A DNA stretch of 6,986 bases, taken from contig JAIOQF010000057.1 in assembly GCA_021413535.1 (NCBI GenBank), positions 1-6,986 on the forward strand, read 5' to 3'. The translations under genes and the position numbers were made by a program. This stretch comes from Verrucomicrobiota bacterium (lineage in GTDB: Bacteria > Verrucomicrobiota > Verrucomicrobiia > Verrucomicrobiales > Verrucomicrobiaceae). The notes beneath the pieces were generated by a model. It did not search any database, was not told the origin of the DNA, and saw nothing but the letters and a program-made list of their open reading frames with translations. Positions 1 through 6,730 of this stretch are shown in pieces. Numbering within the stretch: the first letter of the stretch is position 1; every line of letters starts with the position of its first letter.

Positions 1-2601
1 ACCGACGGCGACGGCAAGGCTGACTGGAGGGAGCGCATCGTGCATGGTCTCGACGCTGCAGACTTGCATCACGAAACCAACTCCATCTGCTACGAACCAG
101 GCGGTGCAGTCTATTTCAGCGACGGTGTTTTCCATCGCACCAATGTGGAAACTCTCAACGGCCCCATTCGCAACGCAAACGGCGCGATTTATCGCTTTGA
201 GCCGCGCACCAGCAAGTTTGAACGATATGTGCCCTATGGCTTCGCCAACCCGCACGGCCGCGTTTTTGATTACTGGGGCAACGACATCATCACGGATGCC
301 ACTGGCAACAATAGCTACTTCGCCCCCGCCTTCAGCGGCCATCTCAACGATGGTGCGCATCCGAAGATGCAGGAGTTTTGGAAGCGTCCCTCACGCCCGA
401 GCCCTGGCACGAACATTTTAAGCAGCCGCCATTTCCCTGACGAGTGGCAGGGACAGTTTCTCAACACCAACGTCATCAGCTTCCAAGGCATCTATCGCGC
501 GGACATCACTGCGGTGGGTTCGGGACTGGAAGGTCACACCGTGATGAAAGGTGATGCCATCGATCCCCTGCTCTCCACCGACATCAAACAGAATCCTAAC
601 TTCCGGCCGAGCGGTGTTGCCGTGGCACCCGATGGCTCGCTCTATGTCATGGACTGGTCGCAGATGCTCATCGGCCACCTCCAGCATCATCTGCGCGATC
701 CCAACCGCGACCACCAGCACGGACGCATCTACCGCATCACTTTCCCCGGCCGGCCGCTGCTGAAGCCGAAGAAAATTTTCGGCGAGCCCGTGGAAAATCT
801 GCTCGAACTACTCAAAGAGCACGAAGACAATGTTCGCACCCGGGCCAAGATCGAACTCGACACCCATGACACCAAACAGGTAATCGCCGCCGTGCAGAAG
901 TGGGAAAAGAATCTCGACAAGAAAGACAAGGACTACGAACACAATCGCCTCGAAGCGCTCTGGGTTCATCAATGGCACAACATCGTGAATCTCGACCTGC
1001 TCAACGATGTCTTGAAATCACCCGAGTATCGCGCCCGTGCGCAAGCCGTGCGTGTGCTCTGCTACTGGCGCGATCGCGTGCCCGGCGCACTGGATCTGCT
1101 CAACACCGCCATCGCCGACCCGGCTCCGCGCGTTCGTCTGGAGGCCGTCCGCGCCCTCAGTTTCTTTGGAGGCGCAGATGCAGCACGGGCCACACAAATC
1201 GCTTATGGAGTTCAGAACAAGGAAACCGACTACTACCTCGACTACTGCTTCAAGGAAACAATCCGGCAGCTGAATTCCGTCACCGGCGGCAAACCAGTCT
1301 TGTCGAATAATCCACAAATTCTTGCCAAGCTCATCGCCAAGATGAGCGACAGCGAATTGCGTGATCAGCCGAATGACAGTGAGCCGGTGATTTTTGCCAA
1401 ACTGGAGCGCCGCAGTTACGACGTGCTCACCCGCGGTGCTGTGGTTGCCGCGCTCGCGAAACTCAAGAGCACAGACACTGTCAACGCCGCCATCACGGGC
1501 CTGAGCTATCTTGATGCCAAAGCTAACGACGGTGCCGCCATGGAACTCACCAAAGTGCTGGTCAGCCAGCCGGCGGCGGATTTGGCAAAAGCCCGCGCAG
1601 CACTGGTGACACTGGCCACCAAGTCCACGCGTCTTCCCGCAAGGAAAGCAGGCTGGGCCGGTGTCGTCATTGGCGACGCCAAGGCTGATGCTGCTTGGAC
1701 GCAAGCTGCGGACGCGAAAGATCGTGAAGCCCTCATCGGCGCTATTCCTCTCGTGCCGGATCCCTCACTACGCGCGCAATTCCAGCCGAAGCTCGCCCAG
1801 ATCGCAGCCACTGCGAATGGTGGCACCTTAAAGGCCGTGCTCGGAGCACTGCCGATGATGGGACCACAAAATGCTGCGGTGAACTTCCCTGTCATCGCGA
1901 GGTTCCTGGTCGCAGGCACGGAGCGCAATGCTGCTGCCGCCGCGATCATGTCCTTGCCGCGCGACAGTTGGAATAAGTCACAGGCTGGCGTCATCGCGCA
2001 GAGCATCCTTGAATATGCCAAGCAGCTTGATGCTGGCCGCCGCTCCCAGCAGGAATTCCTCGAGCTCAACCAGCTCGGCATGGAGATGGCCTCGCTGGCT
2101 GATAATGCAGCCCTGCGCAAGGAGCTGCGCGGACTGGGCGTGCCGGTGTTCATTGTCAAAACCGTGCGCGAGCAGATGCGCTACGACACCCAGCGCATCG
2201 TCGTGGAACAGGGCAAGCCCTTCGAAATCATTCTCGAAAACGCCGACGTCATGCCGCACAATCTCATCGTGATCGACGGCGGCAAGCACCTGGAAGTCGG
2301 CATGTCCACCATGACTATGACTCCTGATAAATTGGACAAACAAGGCCGCGCCTACATGCCGACCGATAAGAAATTCCAAATCCATGGCGCGACAAAACTT
2401 CTTGAGGCCGATCAGAAAGAAAAAATCCAGATCAACGGTCTCGCCAAAGAAGGCGAATACGAATACGTCTGCACCTTCCCAGGCCACTACCTCATCATGT
2501 GGGGCAAGCTGATCGTCACCAAGGACGTGGATGATTACCTCGCTAAGAACCCGAACTTCAAACTCGAGAACGGCAGCATGCCGCCGGCCACTGGGAAGTA
2601 G
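1..2601 (+). CDS. PVC-type dehydrogenase beta-propeller / HEAT-repeat / azurin-like copper protein, 5'-truncated
   Basis: The frame is open from base 1 (beginning TDGDGKADWRER) to the TAG at 2599-2601, giving 866 visible codons. The GTG at 40 lies inside the conserved domain and is not the real start, which is upstream of the window. Visible codons 1 to about 255 match the C-terminal half of the 'putative membrane-bound dehydrogenase' beta-propeller common in Planctomycetes and Verrucomicrobia. Markers are the DGDGKAD calcium-loop-like motif, NPNFRPSGVAVAPDGSLYVM (about 197-216) and DPNRDHQHGRIYRI (about 233-246). Codons about 262-640 are helical HEAT-like repeats, for example around nt 1020-1180. 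Codons about 710-845 form a cupredoxin domain: MPHN gives His753, and CTFPGHYLIM gives Cys824, His829 and Met833, the spacing of azurin. No CxxCH haem motif is visible. Likely role (inferred): extracytoplasmic oxidation of a sugar or alcohol with electrons passed to copper. Substrate and signal peptide cannot be seen. The domain calls are firm; the catalytic role is not. Confidence 0.9.
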   Translation, partial: TDGDGKADWRERIVHGLDAADLHHETNSICYEPGGAVYFSDGVFHRTNVETLNGPIRNANGAIYRFEPRTSKFERYVPYGFANPHGRVFDYWGNDIITDATGNNSYFAPAFSGHLNDGAHPKMQEFWKRPSRPSPGTNILSSRHFPDEWQGQFLNTNVISFQGIYRADITAVGSGLEGHTVMKGDAIDPLLSTDIKQNPNFRPSGVAVAPDGSLYVMDWSQMLIGHLQHHLRDPNRDHQHGRIYRITFPGRPLLKPKKIFGEPVENLLELLKEHEDNVRTRAKIELDTHDTKQVIAAVQKWEKNLDKKDKDYEHNRLEALWVHQWHNIVNLDLLNDVLKSPEYRARAQAVRVLCYWRDRVPGALDLLNTAIADPAPRVRLEAVRALSFFGGADAARATQIAYGVQNKETDYYLDYCFKETIRQLNSVTGGKPVLSNNPQILAKLIAKMSDSELRDQPNDSEPVIFAKLERRSYDVLTRGAVVAALAKLKSTDTVNAAITGLSYLDAKANDGAAMELTKVLVSQPAADLAKARAALVTLATKSTRLPARKAGWAGVVIGDAKADAAWTQAADAKDREALIGAIPLVPDPSLRAQFQPKLAQIAATANGGTLKAVLGALPMMGPQNAAVNFPVIARFLVAGTERNAAAAAIMSLPRDSWNKSQAGVIAQSILEYAKQLDAGRRSQQEFLELNQLGMEMASLADNAALRKELRGLGVPVFIVKTVREQMRYDTQRIVVEQGKPFEIILENADVMPHNLIVIDGGKHLEVGMSTMTMTPDKLDKQGRAYMPTDKKFQIHGATKLLEADQKEKIQINGLAKEGEYEYVCTFPGHYLIMWGKLIVTKDVDDYLAKNPNFKLENGSMPPATGK

Positions 2602-2627
2602 GAATCATTCAGATGCAGTAAGAATAA
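2602..2627. other. Short convergent intergenic gap
   Basis: This is the 26-bp space between the TAG of the azurin-domain gene and the TGA of hisC, which converge tail to tail. I see no GC-rich hairpin followed by a T-run on either strand. If transcription stops here, it is not through an obvious intrinsic terminator, so the two transcripts may overlap at their 3' ends. Confidence 0.6.
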
Positions 2628-3722
2628 TCAGCGGGCCAACACTTCCTTCAGCGTTTTCATACAGCGCCGGTTTTGTTCCATGGTGCCTACAGAGATGCGC
2701 ACCCAGTCCGGCAGTTTGTATTCCGCCATGGCGCGAATAATGATGCCTTGGTCGAGCATCTTCTGGAAGACCACATTGCCATCGCCCACTTTCACGAGCA
2801 CGAAATTCGCGTGGCTCGGCACGTATTCGAGATTCAACTTCGCGAACTCATCCTGCAAGTAAGTGCGGCCTTCATCAGTGACCTGACGCGTCCGGTTTTG
2901 GTGCTCGTCATCGAGCAAGCCAGCGACGGCTCCCGCTTGAGCGATGGCATTGGCATTGAAAGGTTGTCTCGTCTTATGAAGCACGCCAACCAAGTTCTCG
3001 GGGCCAATACCATAGCCGATGCGCAAACCGGCCAGGCCTTGTATCTTCGAGAAAGTGCGGAGCAAAATGACATTCCGTCCTTCTCGAACGAACTTCATCG
3101 TATCCTGCGGTTCCTGGACGAACTCGTAATAGGCTTCGTCGATCACCGTCACGACATGATCTGGCACACGGTTCATGAAGCGCTCCAGTGCGTCCATCGT
3201 CACCATGGTGCCGGTCGGATTGTTGGGGTTGGCGATGAAGACCTCCTTTGTGCGCGGCGTGATGGCGGCCAGCATGGCATCGAGGTCATGAACAAATCCC
3301 GGATCTGGCACCTAGATGTTTTCCGCGCCGAACAAAGTGGCCATTAACTTGTAGACCACGAAGGCGTGCTCGGCGGTGATGATGTTGTCGCCAGGCTTGA
3401 GGAATGCGTGGCCAATGAACTCAATGATTTCGTTGGAGCCATTGCCGAGAATGATCTGGCCCAGTTCGACACCGAACTTTTTCGCCAGGGCATCGCGCAG
3501 CTTGAAGCCGAAGCCATCAGGATAGATGTGCGCTTCTTGCAGTGCCCTGGTCATGGCTTCGATGGCCTTTGGTGAAGGGCCGAGCGGATTCTCGTTCGAC
3601 GCCAGCTTGATGATGTCCGATGGCTTGAGTCCGCGCTCGCGCGCCAGCTCCTCAATGGGTTTGCCGGGCTTGTAGGAGACGAGGTCTTTGAGCTGGGGAT
3701 TGGCGTGGTTCCAGACGTTCAT
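2628..3722 (-). pseudogene. hisC: Histidinol-phosphate aminotransferase, interrupted by one in-frame TAG
   Basis: PLP-dependent class I/II aminotransferase of histidine synthesis, converting imidazole-acetol phosphate plus glutamate to histidinol phosphate. The reading frame is continuous from ATG at 3722 to TGA at 2628 except for TAG at 3312-3314 (codon 137). Numbering the stop as a residue gives 364 positions, normal for HisC. Motifs before the stop are ASNENPLGPSPKA (41-53), YPDGFGFKLRDAL (67-79) and GNGSNEIIEF (93-102). Motifs after it are NPNNPTGT (165-172), IDEAYYEF (194-201), FSKIQGLAGLRIGY with Schiff-base Lys226 and phosphate-binding Arg234 (the 8-residue spacing of E. coli Lys214/Arg222), and VRISVGT with Arg342. 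The start at 3722 is favoured by GGAAGAAG five bases upstream; ATG at 3737 and GTG at 3776 are in frame but lack a ribosome site. The halves alone would be about 136 residues and 227 residues (the latter from GTG at 3311), and neither holds a full active site. It lies 57 bp downstream of the TRAP permease and may be co-transcribed. Family assignment is very strong; functional status is uncertain. Confidence 0.88.
3312..3314 (-). other. hisC: Premature amber codon within hisC
   Basis: The minus strand reads AAC ATC TAG GTG CCA, giving NI*VPDPGF. Frame and homology are unbroken on both sides, so this is a single-codon interruption and not a frameshift. One base change from GAG, CAG, AAG, TTG, TCG, TGG or TAC/TAT would produce it; GAG (Glu) is my guess from HisC relatives with an acidic residue before VP. 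The following GTG could in principle allow reinitiation, but only a weak GGA lies upstream of it. Confidence 0.9.
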
Positions 3723-3727
3723 GCGAA

Positions 3728-3735
3728 CTTCTTCC
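3728..3735 (-). promoter_or_regulatory. Shine-Dalgarno-like site deciding the hisC start
   Basis: GGAAGAAG on the minus strand sits five bases before ATG 3722, the best-placed purine-rich site among the candidate hisC starts. It overlaps the alternative upstream ATG at 3737. The chosen start also gives MNVWNHANPQLKDL, a normal HisC N-terminus. Confidence 0.55.
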
Positions 3736-3779
3736 ATGCGCGAAAGTTTGTCAGTTTGCAAGAGCGGCGCGATCACGAA

Positions 3780-5687
3780 TCAGCGCGCCACTGCGCCATG
3801 CCCGAAGAGTCCCGGCAGCCAGGTGGTGAGCGCCGGAACGTAGGTGATCAGCAAGACGCCGAGGAAAAGCACCAGCAGCATGGGCAGCACCGCGCGCATG
3901 ACTTCGACCATCGGCTTGTTGAAGCGGTAGGACGCCAGCAGCAAATTGAGTCCAATGGGCGGCGCCAGAAATCCGAGTTCCATGTTGGCCAGGAACATGA
4001 TGCCCAGGTGAACCGGGTCCATGCCAAACGCGGCACCCAGCGGCACCAGCAATGGAACGACCACGACGATGGCCGCGTAAATCTCGATCAACCCACCGAC
4101 AAAAAGCAGCACGACATTCAAACCCAGCAGGAAGATCCATTTGGAATGAATCGTGGCGGTGGCCCACTCAACCAGGCTGTCGGGAATCTGCTCAATGACG
4201 AGATAGTCCTTCGTGAAGCTGAGCGCGACACCGAAAATTAACAGCACACCGCCGACCAGCATGCCGCAGTCCACCATGACACGCGGTGCATCACGCAGGG
4301 CTGCAGTATTCCGATGAAAAACGACCTCGACCATGAATGCGTAGAGCGCGGTAATGGCCGCAGCTTCCACCGGTGTGGCAAATCCACCGAATAATGCCAG
4401 CAGTGCAACGACGGGAAGCAGCATTTCCCAGATCGCATCGCGCAATGAACTCCAAGCTTCGCGCGAATCGAAGCGGGGTCGTTCGCTTTCGGACACTTTC
4501 GGCTGGGCGCGCATACCCCATAATGCCGTGAGCAGAATAAGAATAATGCTCGGCACGAGTCCGCCGAGGAACATCTGCTCCATGGAAACAGCTTCGCCCG
4601 CCGATCCTCCCGACCCAGCATTTGCGCTGGCCACAATGGAATACAAAATCAGCGGCAGACAGGGCGGTAGCAACATGCCCAGTGATCCCGCCGCCGTGAG
4701 CAGGCCGATGGCATCCCGTTCTTTATAACCCGATGAGAGCAGCACCGGCAGCAACAATCCACCCAGCGCAAGAATGGTCACGCCGGACCCACCGGTAAAC
4801 GAAGTGAAAAAAGCACAGACCAGCGCCGTGATGATCGCCGGTCCGCCGCGCATACTGCCAAACCAAGCCTGGAACACCCGAACCAGCCGCTGCGATGCGC
4901 CGCCTTCCGCGAGGAAATATCCCGCGAGCGTAAACAGTGGAATCGTAGGCAGTGATTCATTGGTGACGATGCCGTAATGCGTCGTCGGCACGCTGGAAAT
5001 AGGCGAAACTCCCCATGTCAAAATCATCACCGCACCACCAAGCGTCACAAAAACCGGCGCCCCAAGAATCGTCCCTGAAAGCAGAATGCCCAACGCCCAA
5101 GGAACCATGCGCTCAATCTCACCCACTGGATGAAGCACCAACCAGGCAAGCAAACTCGCGATGCCTGCCGCAATCAATCGTCCCCACCAAGACGGTGCCG
5201 CGCGCCATAACAGGCGGGCCGCGATCAGCGCGAAACCAACCGGCATCACAATTTGCAGCCACCATTTGGGAAATCCGACCAGGATGATTTCGTTTGCCTG
5301 CTGAAAATCAATCGTGAGATCCCAGCTTGCCACTCCGAGCAAACCTGTGACCACCGCAGCGATGCCGCCCGTCCAGATATTCGCCGCCGCTCGCGCCCGA
5401 GCAGGCAGCACGCTCGTCAATGCAGAAAGCGCGAGCAATTTTCCATCGCGCGCAGCGATGGCGCCGCCCACCATGCCGATGATCAGATTGAGATGCTGGA
5501 GAAAGGAACTTTGTGCGGGGATGCCAGAATGGAAAAACTTCCGCAAGACAACTTCGATCAGCTGCAGCAAAACCGCTGCGGCCAGAGCGAGCACCAACAG
5601 CGCGTTTTCAGTGTTCCGCAGCCCGCGCCGCCAGCCGGTTATGTTTGCGGCGGATTCATCGGAAAATTCCAGAACCGGCACGCTCAT
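3780..5687 (-). CDS. dctM: TRAP transporter permease, fused small (DctQ) and large (DctM) subunits
   Basis: A 635-residue inner-membrane protein that carries out ion-gradient-driven uptake of ligand delivered by the periplasmic binding protein. Residues 1 to about 165 are the DctQ domain with four hydrophobic segments (about 28-47, 63-80, 105-122, 143-160). A further hydrophobic segment (about 171-187) links it to DctM, as in known QM fusions such as Haemophilus SiaQM. DctM begins at about 196 with LGILLSGTILGAPVFVTLGG. Its family motifs are ESLPTIPLFTLAGYFLAEGG (244-263), SFTGGSGVTILALGGLLLP (296-314), AAGSLGMLLPPCLPLILYS (332-350), TPVEAAAITALYA (438-450) and GMDPVHLGIMF with NMELGFLAPPIGLNLLLAS (555-586). 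A Gly/Ser-rich loop at about 355-368 looks slightly longer than usual. The ATG overlaps the binding-protein stop (ATGA), with a weak GGA six bases before the start. It ends in TGA at 3780-3782. Substrate cannot be read from sequence; the T-P-QM context points to a TPAT-type system. Confidence 0.95.
   Translation of the reverse strand: MSVPVLEFSDESAANITGWRRGLRNTENALLVLALAAAVLLQLIEVVLRKFFHSGIPAQSSFLQHLNLIIGMVGGAIAARDGKLLALSALTSVLPARARAAANIWTGGIAAVVTGLLGVASWDLTIDFQQANEIILVGFPKWWLQIVMPVGFALIAARLLWRAAPSWWGRLIAAGIASLLAWLVLHPVGEIERMVPWALGILLSGTILGAPVFVTLGGAVMILTWGVSPISSVPTTHYGIVTNESLPTIPLFTLAGYFLAEGGASQRLVRVFQAWFGSMRGGPAIITALVCAFFTSFTGGSGVTILALGGLLLPVLLSSGYKERDAIGLLTAAGSLGMLLPPCLPLILYSIVASANAGSGGSAGEAVSMEQMFLGGLVPSIILILLTALWGMRAQPKVSESERPRFDSREAWSSLRDAIWEMLLPVVALLALFGGFATPVEAAAITALYAFMVEVVFHRNTAALRDAPRVMVDCGMLVGGVLLIFGVALSFTKDYLVIEQIPDSLVEWATATIHSKWIFLLGLNVVLLFVGGLIEIYAAIVVVVPLLVPLGAAFGMDPVHLGIMFLANMELGFLAPPIGLNLLLASYRFNKPMVEVMRAVLPMLLVLFLGVLLITYVPALTTWLPGLFGHGAVAR
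5684..5687 (-). other. ATGA stop/start overlap between binding protein and QM permease
   Basis: On the minus strand the TGA of the binding protein (5686-5684) shares bases with the ATG of the permease (5687-5685). Such overlaps usually mean translational coupling, which would keep binding protein and permease synthesis linked. Confidence 0.85.
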
Positions 5688-6730
5688 GATTTTTCCGCCT
5701 TCTCAGCGTGCCGGGCTTCGAGCAGTTTTTTTACTTCGTCGAAAACGTCTTCAGGGACGATCTTGCCGCGGATACCGGGATAGGATTTTTCCACGAACTC
5801 ACGCCAGGTGTTTTCCTCGGCAGCGGTCGGCTTATGCACCTTGAGCCCGCGTTTCACCATCGTGGCCACGGATTCTTCCGCTTCATTGCGGCTGGCCAGA
5901 TTGATCGCGGCCCCTGCGGTCGCGGCTGCTTTGAGCAGTTCGACACGTGTTTCATCTGAAATGCCGTCCCATACCTGCTTGCTGATCACCGCAGCTCCGA
6001 CCAGTGGTGCGTAATTGAGTTGCAGCATGTAGGGCGCGGCGGTGTCCACCTGTGCGGCCAGCGCCACGAATGGAGGCATCGGCACCGCGTCGATCAATCC
6101 TGTCTTCAGTCCGGGCAAAATGTCGTTGGTCTCCAGCGAGACGGGCTTTAGTCCGAGGTCGTTCATGAGCTTGAACTGCTCCGGCTCACCCGCCCAGACC
6201 CAGAACTTGAGCTTTTTCATGTCGTCCGGGGTGGTGACCGCCGTGCGTGTGAAGAAACGCACCCAGCCGGCATTGCCCCAGAAAAGAATTTTGAACCCCT
6301 TCTCCTCCATCCGCTTTTCCAGCGTGGGCCGCAGTTTTTCACCCACATAATCCGCGTCTGCAAGATCACGAAACATCATCGGCATGTTTTGCAAACCACT
6401 CACGCCGGGTTCGATCAACGACAGACCCGTTGAGGTGAGCAGCCCTGCTTGCAACTGCCCCTGGCGAATGCGGCGCACCATTTCTGCTTCGCCCCCCATC
6501 GATCCATCGGGATAAATCGTCAGGGTGACCGCACCGCCAGAAGATTTTTTCCAGGCTTCGCCCATGTTTTGCAGCTGGCGGTAGTAGCTCGATCCCTTGG
6601 GAACCAAAGTGCCAAGACGAATTTTTGCGGGACCAGCGGCAAGAGCGACGGACTGCAACGATGACAAACCAAGTGATGCGATCAGAATAAAACGCAAAAA
6701 TTGAGGGCGGGGAAGATGAGCTGGTTTCAT
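5684..6730 (-). CDS. dctP: TRAP transporter substrate-binding protein, DctP family, TatP (Tp0957)-like
   Basis: A 348-residue periplasmic solute receptor. The N-terminus (1-31) is a Sec signal peptide: a basic start, a hydrophobic core FILIASLGLSSLQSVAL, and a probable cut after ALA at Ala31. There is no lipobox Cys, so it should be soluble, unlike the lipoprotein of Treponema. The mature protein starts with KIRLGTLVPKGSSYYRQL (36-53), then TLTIYPDGSMGGEAEMVRRI (69-88), RQGQLQAGLLTSTGLSLI (89-106) and the hinge-region PDDMKKLKFWVWAGEPEQF (168-186). Canonical DctP receptors have Arg after 'LK-x' in this last motif to clamp the ligand carboxylate; here Trp177 occupies that place. This matches the Tp0957-like branch by my recall, and suggests a less simple ligand. 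The C-terminus is charged (about 331-348). It overlaps tatT upstream and the permease downstream by ATGA. The region before the ATG is pyrimidine-rich with no Shine-Dalgarno site, so translation probably depends on coupling. DctP family is near certain; the TatP branch is supported by the neighbouring T gene. Confidence 0.93.
   Translation of the reverse strand: MKPAHLPRPQFLRFILIASLGLSSLQSVALAAGPAKIRLGTLVPKGSSYYRQLQNMGEAWKKSSGGAVTLTIYPDGSMGGEAEMVRRIRQGQLQAGLLTSTGLSLIEPGVSGLQNMPMMFRDLADADYVGEKLRPTLEKRMEEKGFKILFWGNAGWVRFFTRTAVTTPDDMKKLKFWVWAGEPEQFKLMNDLGLKPVSLETNDILPGLKTGLIDAVPMPPFVALAAQVDTAAPYMLQLNYAPLVGAAVISKQVWDGISDETRVELLKAAATAGAAINLASRNEAEESVATMVKRGLKVHKPTAAEENTWREFVEKSYPGIRGKIVPEDVFDEVKKLLEARHAEKAEKS
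6727..6730 (-). other. ATGA stop/start overlap between T component and binding protein
   Basis: The TGA of the T-component gene (6729-6727) overlaps the ATG of the binding protein (6730-6728). The preceding minus-strand sequence, CTCCTCTCCTGCCCAATCC, offers no purine-rich ribosome site, so start of the binding protein likely relies on ribosomes finishing the T gene. Confidence 0.85.

Noticed and set aside
1018..2159. Long minus-strand open frames opposite the HEAT and linker region (1018-1704 and 1506-2159)
   Set aside because: They are antisense shadows in GC-rich coding DNA with no family motifs; the plus frame is continuous and has clear domains.
2594..2646. GGAAGT...ACTTCC inverted repeat flanking the convergent gap, considered as a bidirectional terminator
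   Set aside because: Arms are only six bases with a loop of about 41 bases and no T-run on either side; expected by chance.
2599..2862. Read-through of the TAG of the azurin-domain gene, considered in case TAG is recoded
   Set aside because: The copper domain is complete before the TAG, and the downstream in-frame sequence is antisense to hisC with no homology features, so TAG acts as a normal stop here.
3309..3311. GTG immediately after the amber codon as the true start of a separate C-terminal gene
   Set aside because: The 227-residue product would begin inside the aminotransferase large domain and lack the N-terminal part needed for the fold; only a weak GGA precedes it. Reinitiation is possible but not supported.
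2673..3347. A 224-codon open frame on the plus strand opposite hisC
   Set aside because: It is a mirror of the hisC coding strand, rich in His and Arg, with no recognisable motifs. The minus strand carries unmistakable HisC motifs throughout.
3705..4241. Plus-strand 178-codon open frame opposite the 3' end of the permease and hisC start
   Set aside because: Gln/His/Arg-rich low-complexity translation typical of the complement of hydrophobic membrane-protein codons; it conflicts with conserved DctM motifs.
5253..5844. Plus-strand 176-codon open frames opposite the DctQ domain and binding-protein C-terminus
   Set aside because: They span the boundary of two well-supported minus-strand genes and show no domain features.
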